The notes under the pieces were generated by a model. That model saw nothing but the letters and a program-made list of their open reading frames with translations, did not search any database and was not told the origin of the DNA. This document shows, in pieces, positions 13,259-19,332 of a DNA stretch of 19,332 nucleotides (the stretch's first letter is position 1; every line of letters starts with the position of its first letter). A program made the translations under genes and the position numbers. Source of the DNA: UBA1020 sp965649685 (GTDB lineage: Bacteria > Patescibacteriota > Saccharimonadia > Saccharimonadales > Saccharimonadaceae). The stretch lies in assembly GCA_965649685.1 (NCBI GenBank), contig CBFGLU010000014.1, positions 1-19,332 on the forward strand, given 5' to 3'.

Positions 13259-15022
13259 GTGGCACTTCTGACTGCCGAGCTTCAAGAAAAACTGCTTGAT
13301 CTGTTGAAGGATGAGGGTCTGGTGATGCAGGCCCAGATTGAAGCTGCCAAAACCGAAGCGACTAGCTCAGGTAAGCCAGTTCTAAGCGTGCTGACTGAAC
13401 AGGGGGCCGTCGATGACGAGCTACTGACACATGCGACCGCCCAGGTATCGGGCGTTCCTTACGTTAACCTGCAGAATACCGTCATCGACGAGAAGATCCT
13501 CAACCTTCTACCGGAGGATATCGCTGAACGATTCATGGCCGTGCCGCTCGCAGAAGTGCAGAACCGTCTGGCGGTGGCCATGATCGATGCCAACAATGTC
13601 CAGGCGGTCGACTACTTGGCGAACCGCATCCAGCGGCCGCTGAAGGTATTCATGGCTTCCGAGGCCGGCGTGCGGCATATCCTTGATCAGTATAAGGCCG
13701 ACCTCTCAAGTGTTGACGCCGCGGCCGTACAAAGTGAAGAAGCCGCTGCCGAAGAAAAGCAGTCGAACATCAAGACCTTGGTGCAGGACTCACCGATCTC
13801 ACGGGCGCTCTCGACCATCCTGGAATACGCGGTCAAGACACGTGCCTCCGACATCCATATCGAACCTCTCGAAGGCACGCTGAAGATACGCTGTCGGGTC
13901 GATGGTGTCCTGCGAGAAATCATGCAGTTGCCGAAAAGCATCGAACCGGCTTTGGTCAGCCGCATAAAGATTTTATCCAACCTCAAGATCGACGAACACC
14001 GCACGCCGCAGGACGGTCAGTTCGCCATCGCCGTGGCTGGCAAAGAGGTCGACCTCCGTATTTCCATCAGCCCGGTCGTCTGGGGTGAACAGGTGGTCAT
14101 CCGTCTGCTCGACAAGTCGGGTAACTCCTTTGACCTGGAAGAGATGGGTTATGCTGGCCGCGCGCTGCGCGCCATCCGCAAGGGTATCCGTCGGCCGAAC
14201 GGCATGATCCTGACCAGTGGCCCGACAGGTAGTGGTAAGTCGACCAGCTTGTACGCGCTCATCAAGGAAATCAAGGATGACAGCGTCAATATCGTCACGC
14301 TAGAGGACCCAGTCGAGTACAAGATGCAAGGTGTCAACCAGATCCAGGTGAACGCCGAGGTCGGCCTAACGTTCGGCAACGGTCTCCGTTCCATCCTACG
14401 TCAGGACCCGGACGTGGTGATGGTGGGAGAGATCCGTGACAAGGAAACCGCTGAACTGGCGGTGCAGGCCGCGTTGACCGGTCACCTTGTCTTCAGCACG
14501 CTCCACACTAACTCGGCAGCCGGTGTCTTGCCTCGGCTTCTCGACATGGGTATCGAGCCGTTCCTGATCGCAAGCACGGTCAATACCATTATCGGTCAGC
14601 GTCTGGTACGACGCGTCTCACCTAAGCGAGACGCCTATAACTCGACCCCGATCGAGACACAGAACATCATGACGACGGTAGGGCACTTATTGCCGAAGAC
14701 CAAGGACCAGGTAGCCGTGATCAGCCAAGACCTTGGCTATAAGGACTTGCCCCTGGCTGGCCAAAGCGCTTATACTTTGGTCAAGGGAAAGGACACCCCG
14801 CAGACACCACGAGGCTATGCCGGCCGCGCCGGACTGTATGAGGTCATGGACGTGACCGAGGATATCCAGAACCTGATCGTCAAACGGGCGACCAGCGCCG
14901 AGATCCAACGCAAGGCGATCGAACAGGGCATGATTACCATGCGCCAGGATGGTTACCTGAAGGCGCTAGGCGGTCTTACGACCATGGAAGAAGTCAACCG
15001 TGTGGCTGCGGATACTGCATAG
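13259..15022 (+). CDS. pilB: Type IV pilus extension ATPase PilB
   Basis: Hexameric cytoplasmic ATPase that drives pilin addition through PilC. The 587-residue product has an N-terminal MshEN/T2SSE_N-type domain (about 1-150), a linker, and the secretion ATPase core: 'RASDIHIEP' in the N2 domain, Walker A GPTGSGKST (321-329), Asp box 'NIVTLEDPVEY', Walker B 'DPDVVMVGE' (383-391) and His box 'TGHLVFSTLHTN' (from 407). The CxxC...CxxC zinc motif usual in PilB/GspE is absent: its place (about 450-535, between 'GQRLVRRVSP' and 'GRAGLYEVM') has no Cys, and the only Cys in the protein is Cys212. The start is GTG 13259 with AGGGGG 8 nt upstream. pilT follows 18 nt downstream. Confidence 0.95.
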   Translation: MALLTAELQEKLLDLLKDEGLVMQAQIEAAKTEATSSGKPVLSVLTEQGAVDDELLTHATAQVSGVPYVNLQNTVIDEKILNLLPEDIAERFMAVPLAEVQNRLAVAMIDANNVQAVDYLANRIQRPLKVFMASEAGVRHILDQYKADLSSVDAAAVQSEEAAAEEKQSNIKTLVQDSPISRALSTILEYAVKTRASDIHIEPLEGTLKIRCRVDGVLREIMQLPKSIEPALVSRIKILSNLKIDEHRTPQDGQFAIAVAGKEVDLRISISPVVWGEQVVIRLLDKSGNSFDLEEMGYAGRALRAIRKGIRRPNGMILTSGPTGSGKSTSLYALIKEIKDDSVNIVTLEDPVEYKMQGVNQIQVNAEVGLTFGNGLRSILRQDPDVVMVGEIRDKETAELAVQAALTGHLVFSTLHTNSAAGVLPRLLDMGIEPFLIASTVNTIIGQRLVRRVSPKRDAYNSTPIETQNIMTTVGHLLPKTKDQVAVISQDLGYKDLPLAGQSAYTLVKGKDTPQTPRGYAGRAGLYEVMDVTEDIQNLIVKRATSAEIQRKAIEQGMITMRQDGYLKALGGLTTMEEVNRVAADTA

Positions 15023-15040
15023 GAAGAAGGTGGGAACGAA

Positions 15041-16108
15041 ATGAACCAAGAATTACGAATCGAACTGTTACTCGAAGAAGTCGTCAAACGGCGTGCGAGT
15101 GACCTTCACTTGCAGGTTGGGCTGCCGCCAATGCTGCGCGTCGACGGCGCATTGACGCCGATCGCCGGATATAACGCGCTAGGCGAGGCCGAGGTGGAGC
15201 AGCTGGTGTTCGCCATCCTAGATGAGGATCAGCAACAGATCCTGAACAAAGACAAGGAATTCGACTTCTCCTTCGCCTTCGGCAACTTGGGACGTTTCCG
15301 TGTCAACGCCTTTCACGAACGCGGCAACCTGGCCGCGGCCTTGCGTCTGATTCCGAACGAGATCAAGAACGTGATGGAGCTTGGAATGCCGCAAGTCGTT
15401 TCCGGTTTCGCCGATTATCCGCGCGGATTGGTACTGGTGACCGGACCGACCGGTTCGGGTAAGAGTACCACCTTGGCGGCCTTGGTCGACAAGATCAACA
15501 CCGAACGTTCGCATCACATCATCACCATCGAAGACCCGATCGAGTTCACGCATAAATCGAAGAAATCCGTTATCGTCCAGCGTGAGGTCCACTACGATAC
15601 TTACAGCTTCTCGGCCGCCCTGCGTTCTTCCTTGCGTCAGGACCCGGACGTCGTATTGATCGGTGAGATGCGTGACCTCGAGACCATCTCGGCCGCTATT
15701 ACCATCGCCGAGACAGGACACCTGGTGTTTGCGACCTTGCACACCAACTCGGCCGCCCAGAGTATCGACCGTATGATCGACGTCTTCCCGCCACACCAGC
15801 AGCCACAGATCCGTGCGCAGCTGTCTAACATCCTCATGGCCATCTGTTCGCAACGTCTGGTGCCGGCCATCGGTGGTGGTCGTGTGGTGGCGGCCGAGGT
15901 GCTGATCGCCAACCCAGCCGTGCGCAACATCATCCGTGAAGGTAAGTCCCACCAGCTCGACGCCGTCATCCAGACCGGTGCCGACCAAGGTATGCAGACG
16001 ATGGACCGTACGCTCGTCAGCTTGGTGCAGAGCGGCACCATCACCTATGATGAAGCCCGCAACTATGCCGTCGATTTGACGGAATTCGAACGGTTGATGA
16101 GGGGCTAG
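15041..16108 (+). CDS. pilT: Type IV pilus retraction ATPase PilT
   Basis: Hexameric ATPase that powers pilin removal and so twitching and DNA uptake. The 355-residue length is typical. It has the N-terminal 'RRASDLHLQVGLPPMLRVDG', Walker A GPTGSGKST (135-143), Asp box 'IITIEDPIEF', Walker B 'DPDVVLIGEMRDLETI', His box 'TGHLVFATLHTNSAAQSIDRMID' split by the family's usual helix, and C-terminal 'AVRNIIREGK', corresponding to the AIRNLIRE motif needed for retraction. It lacks the long N-terminal domain of PilB, which separates the two. AGAAGGTGGG upstream serves as ribosome binding site. The presence of both PilB and PilT argues for dynamic, retractable pili. Confidence 0.97.
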   Translation: MNQELRIELLLEEVVKRRASDLHLQVGLPPMLRVDGALTPIAGYNALGEAEVEQLVFAILDEDQQQILNKDKEFDFSFAFGNLGRFRVNAFHERGNLAAALRLIPNEIKNVMELGMPQVVSGFADYPRGLVLVTGPTGSGKSTTLAALVDKINTERSHHIITIEDPIEFTHKSKKSVIVQREVHYDTYSFSAALRSSLRQDPDVVLIGEMRDLETISAAITIAETGHLVFATLHTNSAAQSIDRMIDVFPPHQQPQIRAQLSNILMAICSQRLVPAIGGGRVVAAEVLIANPAVRNIIREGKSHQLDAVIQTGADQGMQTMDRTLVSLVQSGTITYDEARNYAVDLTEFERLMRG

Positions 16109-16119
16109 GGGACGAATAG

Positions 16120-17331
16120 ATGAAGCGGTTCAACTACGAGGCTAAGGATCAGTCGACCGGCAAGATGGTCAAAGCGACCGTGCAGGCCGACACCGAGACG
16201 GCGGCTGCCAAGCTGCTGCTTAGCCAAGGTTTCACACCGCACAGCATCAAAGAGGCGAGCGAGGATGGCAACATCCTCATGCAGTTCACCAACCGCATCA
16301 AGATGAAGGACAAGGTGGTCTTCACGCGGCAGCTCTCTACGCTGATCGCTGCCGGTCTCCCTCTGACCCAAAGCCTGCGTACCGTCCACGATCAGACCGA
16401 CAACAAGAAGCTGCAAGGTGTCATCGATGACATCATCGCCTCGGTCGAAGGTGGTAAGTCACTGTCCGAATCATTCGCGCAGCATCCGAACGTCTTCGAT
16501 AACGTCTTCCTGGCCCTTATCACCGCCGGTGAAGCCTCCGGTACGCTTGATGACGCGCTTCGTCGTATCGCAGCCCAACAGGAAAAGGACGCGGCCATGA
16601 TGAGCAAGATCAAAGGTGCGATGACGTATCCGGCCATCGTATTGGCCGTCATCATGGGCGTGGTCGTATTCATGCTGGTGGCCGTGGTGCCACAGGTGAA
16701 GAACCTTTATGTCGACCTGAACCAGGAGCTGCCGTTCATCACCCTTATCATGGTAGGAATCGCAGACTTCGTAGTTAACTTCGGATGGGTGCTTATCATC
16801 GCTATCGGTGCCTTAATTTACTTCGGTCGACAGTATTTCAGCACGGCACAGGGCATCAAGAATAAGGACTTGCTGAAGCTGAACGTACCGATCTTCGGAC
16901 GGATGTTCCGCAAGCTTTACATGGCTCGCCTGAGTCGGACCGGACAGACGTTGCTTAATACCGGCGTGCCGATGCTCGACATGCTGAGGATTACCGGTCA
17001 GGCAGTGAACAATACGATTATCCAGGCTGCCGTTGACCGTTCAGCCGAGAAGGTGAAGGGCGGTAAGACCCTCAGCGCGTCCCTTAAGAATGAGGATTAC
17101 ATCCTGCCGTTCGTACCACAGATGATTAACATCGGTGAACAGTCCGGTAAGATCGACGAGATGCTAGGGAAGGCCGCACAGGTGTATGAAGACGAACTGG
17201 ATGAAGAGATCCGTTCTATCTCAACCGCGATCGAGCCTATCCTGATGGTTGTCCTTGCCGCGGTGGCCGGTACATTGGTGGCCGCCATCCTGTTGCCGAT
17301 TTACGGCCTGGTCAATAACCTCAACATCTAA
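16120..17331 (+). CDS. pilC: Type IV pilus inner-membrane platform protein PilC
   Basis: Polytopic membrane protein that couples the ATPases to pilin assembly. The 403-residue product begins 'FNYEAKDQSTGKMVKATVQA', the family's N-terminal strand region. It has two T2SSF domains (about 70-190 and 270-395), each with the 'FxRQLSTLIxAGLPLTQSL' or 'LSRTGQTLLNTGVPMLDML' helix and the 'GEASGTLDDAL' or 'GEQSGKIDEML' motif. Membrane helices lie near 170-192, 208-236 and 372-396. It starts 11 nt after pilT and is the last gene of the pilM-to-pilC run; a promoter follows directly for the pilin. Confidence 0.96.
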   Translation: MKRFNYEAKDQSTGKMVKATVQADTETAAAKLLLSQGFTPHSIKEASEDGNILMQFTNRIKMKDKVVFTRQLSTLIAAGLPLTQSLRTVHDQTDNKKLQGVIDDIIASVEGGKSLSESFAQHPNVFDNVFLALITAGEASGTLDDALRRIAAQQEKDAAMMSKIKGAMTYPAIVLAVIMGVVVFMLVAVVPQVKNLYVDLNQELPFITLIMVGIADFVVNFGWVLIIAIGALIYFGRQYFSTAQGIKNKDLLKLNVPIFGRMFRKLYMARLSRTGQTLLNTGVPMLDMLRITGQAVNNTIIQAAVDRSAEKVKGGKTLSASLKNEDYILPFVPQMINIGEQSGKIDEMLGKAAQVYEDELDEEIRSISTAIEPILMVVLAAVAGTLVAAILLPIYGLVNNLNI

Positions 17332-17334
17332 ACG

Positions 17335-17363
17335 TAGACAATTATATGGCCGAAGGGTATGAT
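17335..17363 (+). promoter_or_regulatory. Candidate promoter of the pilin gene
   Basis: TAGACA (17335-17340), a 17-nt spacer, and TATGAT (17358-17363), each five of six matches to consensus. It starts a few bases after the pilC stop and would give a leader of roughly 58 nt carrying the AAAGGTGGG ribosome binding site (17409-17417). A separate promoter fits the high pilin demand relative to the assembly machinery. Confidence 0.55.
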
Positions 17364-17427
17364 AAGCGTAAGCGGCTCCCGGATGGGCCCGTTGTAACAA
17401 GTTCATAGAAAGGTGGGAAACGTACGT

Positions 17428-17874
17428 ATGAACGCCCAGAAACAAACCAAAGGATTCACGATCATCGAGGTCGTCCTCGTGTTGGCTATCGCAGCCCTGA
17501 TCTTCCTGATGATCTTCGTCGCCTTGCCAGCGTTGCAGCGTGGTCAGGCTAACACCGCACGTAAGAACGATGCAAGCACCATCGCTTCAGCCATCAACAC
17601 TTATCGCACCAACAACAGCGGTTCACTGCCTAGTAGCGAGACCGATCTAGAGTCGTACATCGACGATCTTTCGCAACTTGACACTGATCTTGGCTGGCAG
17701 GATGGTGCTGGTTCAATCACCGACCTTGAAGGCAGCCTCGACACCGCCACCGTCTTCACCGGTGCGAAATGTGAGAACAACGAAGCCGTCGACGGCAGTA
17801 ACAAGCAAGCCGCCGTCATCACCGTACTGGAGACTTCGGCCGATAACTTCACCGCATTCTGTCAGGACGCCTAG
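17428..17874 (+). CDS. Type IV pilin, likely the major subunit (PilA-like)
   Basis: Structural subunit of the pilus. The 148-residue prepilin has an 8-residue polar leader ending KG, then FTIIEVVLVLAIAALIF, the class IVa hydrophobic helix with Glu at position 5 of the mature protein. PilD would cut after the Gly and methylate the Phe. The globular part is short and acidic with two Cys (in 'GAKCENNEAV' and near the end in 'AFCQDA') that can form the C-terminal D-region disulfide. I chose ATG 17428 because AAAGGTGGG lies 10 nt upstream; a GTG at 17413 in frame overlaps that site. Having its own promoter and strong terminator suggests high independent expression, hence major pilin. Confidence 0.92.
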   Translation: MNAQKQTKGFTIIEVVLVLAIAALIFLMIFVALPALQRGQANTARKNDASTIASAINTYRTNNSGSLPSSETDLESYIDDLSQLDTDLGWQDGAGSITDLEGSLDTATVFTGAKCENNEAVDGSNKQAAVITVLETSADNFTAFCQDA

Positions 17875-17897
17875 TCCGACTACGCTGAATGCATCTG

Positions 17898-17925
17898 CAG
17901 CGGTCTGCTCGTCAGGCCGCTGTTT
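17898..17925 (+). terminator. Intrinsic terminator after the pilin gene
   Basis: CAGCGGTCTG (17898-17907) pairs with CAGGCCGCTG (17913-17922), ten base pairs with one wobble, closed by a five-base loop and followed by TTTGTATGT. The downstream pilD -10 element begins only 6 nt later, so terminator and promoter are packed together. Confidence 0.8.
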
Positions 17926-17926
17926 G

Positions 17927-17939
17927 TATGTATAATGAG
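17927..17939 (+). promoter_or_regulatory. pilD -10 promoter element (near-leaderless)
   Basis: TATG directly followed by TATAAT (17931-17936) and GAG; this 13-mer is identical to the one before pilM. Eight nt separate the hexamer from ATG 17945, and no Shine-Dalgarno site is visible. Any -35 contact would fall within the preceding terminator stem. Confidence 0.6.
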
Positions 17940-17944
17940 TAGCA

Positions 17945-18934
17945 ATGGAAAGCATAAGCATCGGTTACGTCGCCATGGTACTGCTCGGGCTGACGTTCGG
18001 TTCGTTCGCGGGCGCGACGGTCTGGCGTCTGCGTGCCCGCCAACTGGTAGAGGACGAGACGGCCCAGAAGAAACTTGAAACGACTCTTGAAACGGAAGGT
18101 GTGCTATCCGACGATGACGAAGCCTATCTGAAAGAGCTCAAGGATACCGCCAAGGCGCGACATAAAGAGCTGACACATCTGCGGCAACTCACGACCGCGA
18201 CCATAAAAGATGATCGTTCGCGTTGTCTCGATTGCGGCCATGAGCTGGCGTGGTACGACTTACTGCCGCTTGTCAGCTGGATCAGCACGAAAGGGAAGTG
18301 CCGCTACTGTAAGCGCTCGATCGGCTGGTTCGAGCCGGCGATGGAGCTTGGTATGGTTGTCGCATTCGTGGCATTCTATGGCTTCTGGGTCGGTACGTAT
18401 GGGCCGGTGGACCAGCTATGGCAGCTCGTCTTATGGCTCGCTGCTATCGTCATGCTGGTCATACTGTTCGCGTACGATGCCAAGTGGTTCATCCTGCCTG
18501 ATCGTGTCGTGTGGCCCCTGGTAGGGCTTGCTGTCATCCTGGCTGCGATCAAATTGTCTGGCGCGTCCGATCCGGCTACGGCCGCCGCTTCCGCGGCAGG
18601 CGGTGTGGCATTGCTGGCAGGGCTCTATTATGTGCTCTGGAAGGTGTCTGGCGGCAGATGGGTCGGCTTCGGTGACGTCAAGCTTGGTCTGGCACTTGGG
18701 TTGCTACTGGCCGATTGGCAGCTGTCCTTCCTAGCATTGTTCCTGGCTAACTTCATCGGTACGATACTGGTGCTGCCGGGTCTCCTGATGAAGAAGCTAT
18801 CGCGTCAGACCCAGGTCCCGTTCGGTCCGCTTCTGATCCTTGGTTTCGCGCTGGCACTCCTTTACGGAGGCGGTCTGATTGAGTGGTTCGAGAGCTTCTC
18901 AGACTGGCTTACAAGCTCGACGCTTATGCTATAA
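17945..18934 (+). CDS. pilD: Prepilin peptidase / N-methyltransferase PilD
   Basis: Integral membrane aspartyl protease that cuts prepilin leaders after Gly and, in bifunctional members, methylates the new N-terminus. The 329-residue product has the N-terminal helix with 'GLTFGSFAGATVWRLR', the zinc pair CLDC (94-97) and CRYC (119-122) flanking 'LAWYDLLPLVSWISTKGK', then six or so membrane helices. The catalytic aspartates are Asp178 in 'FAYDAKWFILPDR' and Asp244 in 'GFGDVKLG'. It is unusual in having an acidic/basic coiled-coil-like insert (about 34-90) between the first helix and CLDC, where most PilD proteins have a short loop. It lies between the two pilin genes it would process. Confidence 0.95.
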   Translation: MESISIGYVAMVLLGLTFGSFAGATVWRLRARQLVEDETAQKKLETTLETEGVLSDDDEAYLKELKDTAKARHKELTHLRQLTTATIKDDRSRCLDCGHELAWYDLLPLVSWISTKGKCRYCKRSIGWFEPAMELGMVVAFVAFYGFWVGTYGPVDQLWQLVLWLAAIVMLVILFAYDAKWFILPDRVVWPLVGLAVILAAIKLSGASDPATAAASAAGGVALLAGLYYVLWKVSGGRWVGFGDVKLGLALGLLLADWQLSFLALFLANFIGTILVLPGLLMKKLSRQTQVPFGPLLILGFALALLYGGGLIEWFESFSDWLTSSTLML

Positions 18935-18935
18935 T
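18927..18935 (+). promoter_or_regulatory. Extended -10 promoter of the second pilin gene (near-leaderless)
   Basis: TG (18927-18928), one base, then TATAAT (18930-18935), lying inside the last codons and stop of pilD. Nine nt separate it from ATG 18945 and there is no Shine-Dalgarno site. Confidence 0.65.
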
Positions 18936-18944
18936 TACCGCAAG

Positions 18945-19332
18945 ATGGGCATGAACACACAGCGTGGATTTACAATCATCGAGGTAACCCTATTCCTCGC
19001 GCTGACAGGGTTGCTTGCCATGCTGCTGCTAGGTGGATGGACCACCATGATCAACACCCAGCGTTACAAGGACAGTATCAAGACTGTCCAATCGTTCATT
19101 CAGGAACAGTACAACCTCGTCTATAACGTTGAGAATGGCCGTGGTAGCGACCTACGCTGCGTTGCTGGCACCGTGACCGAAAGTGGCGGTACGGGTGAAC
19201 AGCGCGGCCAGAGCGACTGCGTGATGATGGGCCGCTATCTTCATGTGAACGGGGGTACCCGGATCGACGTCTACGCCATCATCGGTGACGAACCCGCTAA
19301 CGATACGACGAACAGTGACATCGATTCCATCA
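18945..19332 (+). CDS. Second type IV pilin / pseudopilin, truncated by the window end
   Basis: The open frame continues past the right edge; about 129 residues are visible. The leader MGMNTQRG is followed by FTIIEVTLFLALTGLLAML, a class IVa prepilin helix with Glu5, then 'GGWTTMINTQRYKDSIKTVQSF'. Two Cys ('LRCVAGT' and 'SDCVMMG') are close together in the visible globular part, unlike the C-terminal pair of the first pilin. It is already larger at the truncation point than most of the first pilin, so a minor pilin or pseudopilin is likely, perhaps the first of several minor pilin genes. ATG 18951 is a possible alternative start and leaves the cleavage site unchanged. Confidence 0.88.
   Translation, partial: MGMNTQRGFTIIEVTLFLALTGLLAMLLLGGWTTMINTQRYKDSIKTVQSFIQEQYNLVYNVENGRGSDLRCVAGTVTESGGTGEQRGQSDCVMMGRYLHVNGGTRIDVYAIIGDEPANDTTNSDIDSI

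Noticed and set aside
15218..15988. A 256-codon open frame on the minus strand within pilT
   Set aside because: It lies wholly opposite pilT, which has all ATPase motifs in order. The antisense product has no recognisable domain and no promoter or ribosome binding site of note.
17380..17395. GC-rich stretch between pilC and the pilin as a possible terminator
   Set aside because: Only about three consecutive pairs can form and no T-run follows.
17413..17427. GTG start extending the first pilin by five residues
   Set aside because: The GTG is part of the AAAGGTGGG ribosome binding site. ATG 17428 gives a normal short prepilin leader.

Overview
The window looks like part of a Candidatus Saccharibacteria (TM7) or closely related CPR chromosome. 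The evidence is a compact, terminator-punctuated layout, a complete cytoplasmic-membrane type IV pilus (T4P) set (pilM, pilN, pilO, pilB, pilT, pilC, pilin, pilD) with no pilQ secretin as expected of a single-membrane cell, a sortase with a sortable surface protein, and housekeeping proteins of ordinary bacterial type. UGA is used as a stop (sortase, pilM, pilO), so the genetic code is the standard bacterial one. The lineage call is inference from layout and protein style; no rRNA gene is present to prove it.

Region 1 (1-2671, plus strand) is a housekeeping run: rpsF-ssb-rpsR, then a hairpin overlapping the start of an unrecognised 79-codon gene, then efp and tlyA. Region 2 (2672-6190) is a cell-surface module. 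It holds a 788-residue, very GC-rich secreted protein with calcium-binding thrombospondin type-3 repeats, actinobacterial-style domains and a VPETG sorting signal, followed by a terminator, a separate promoter and a sortase. It is the best candidate for horizontally acquired DNA here. Region 3 is ychF on the minus strand (6207-7289). Region 4 (7372-10505) is a translationally coupled pair: a membrane-anchored TPR protein and an 884-residue secreted protein with three Cys-paired Ig-like repeats. Region 5 (10559 to the right edge) is the T4P cluster: pilM-pilN-pilO-small membrane protein-pilB-pilT-pilC as one tightly packed operon, then a pilin with its own promoter and terminator, then pilD, then the start of a second pilin-like gene cut by the window end.

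How the parts fit: PilM binds the PilN N-terminus; PilN/PilO (and perhaps the small protein after PilO) form the membrane alignment complex; PilB and PilT power extension and retraction through PilC; PilD processes the pilins. The TPR/Ig-repeat pair just upstream may supply a pilus-associated or surface adhesin. The sortase/VPETG pair is a second, independent surface-display system. Both would serve attachment in an epibiont.

A recurring regulatory pattern stands out. Genes following an intergenic break inside the ychF-pil region (ychF, the TPR gene, pilM, pilD, second pilin) have a -10 hexamer ending only 8-10 nt before the ATG, predicting leaderless or near-leaderless mRNAs. rpsF, the VPETG protein, the sortase and the first pilin instead have leaders with strong Shine-Dalgarno sites. 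No tRNA, rRNA, CRISPR array, insertion sequence or origin was seen, and no gene-free stretch exceeds about 200 bases.
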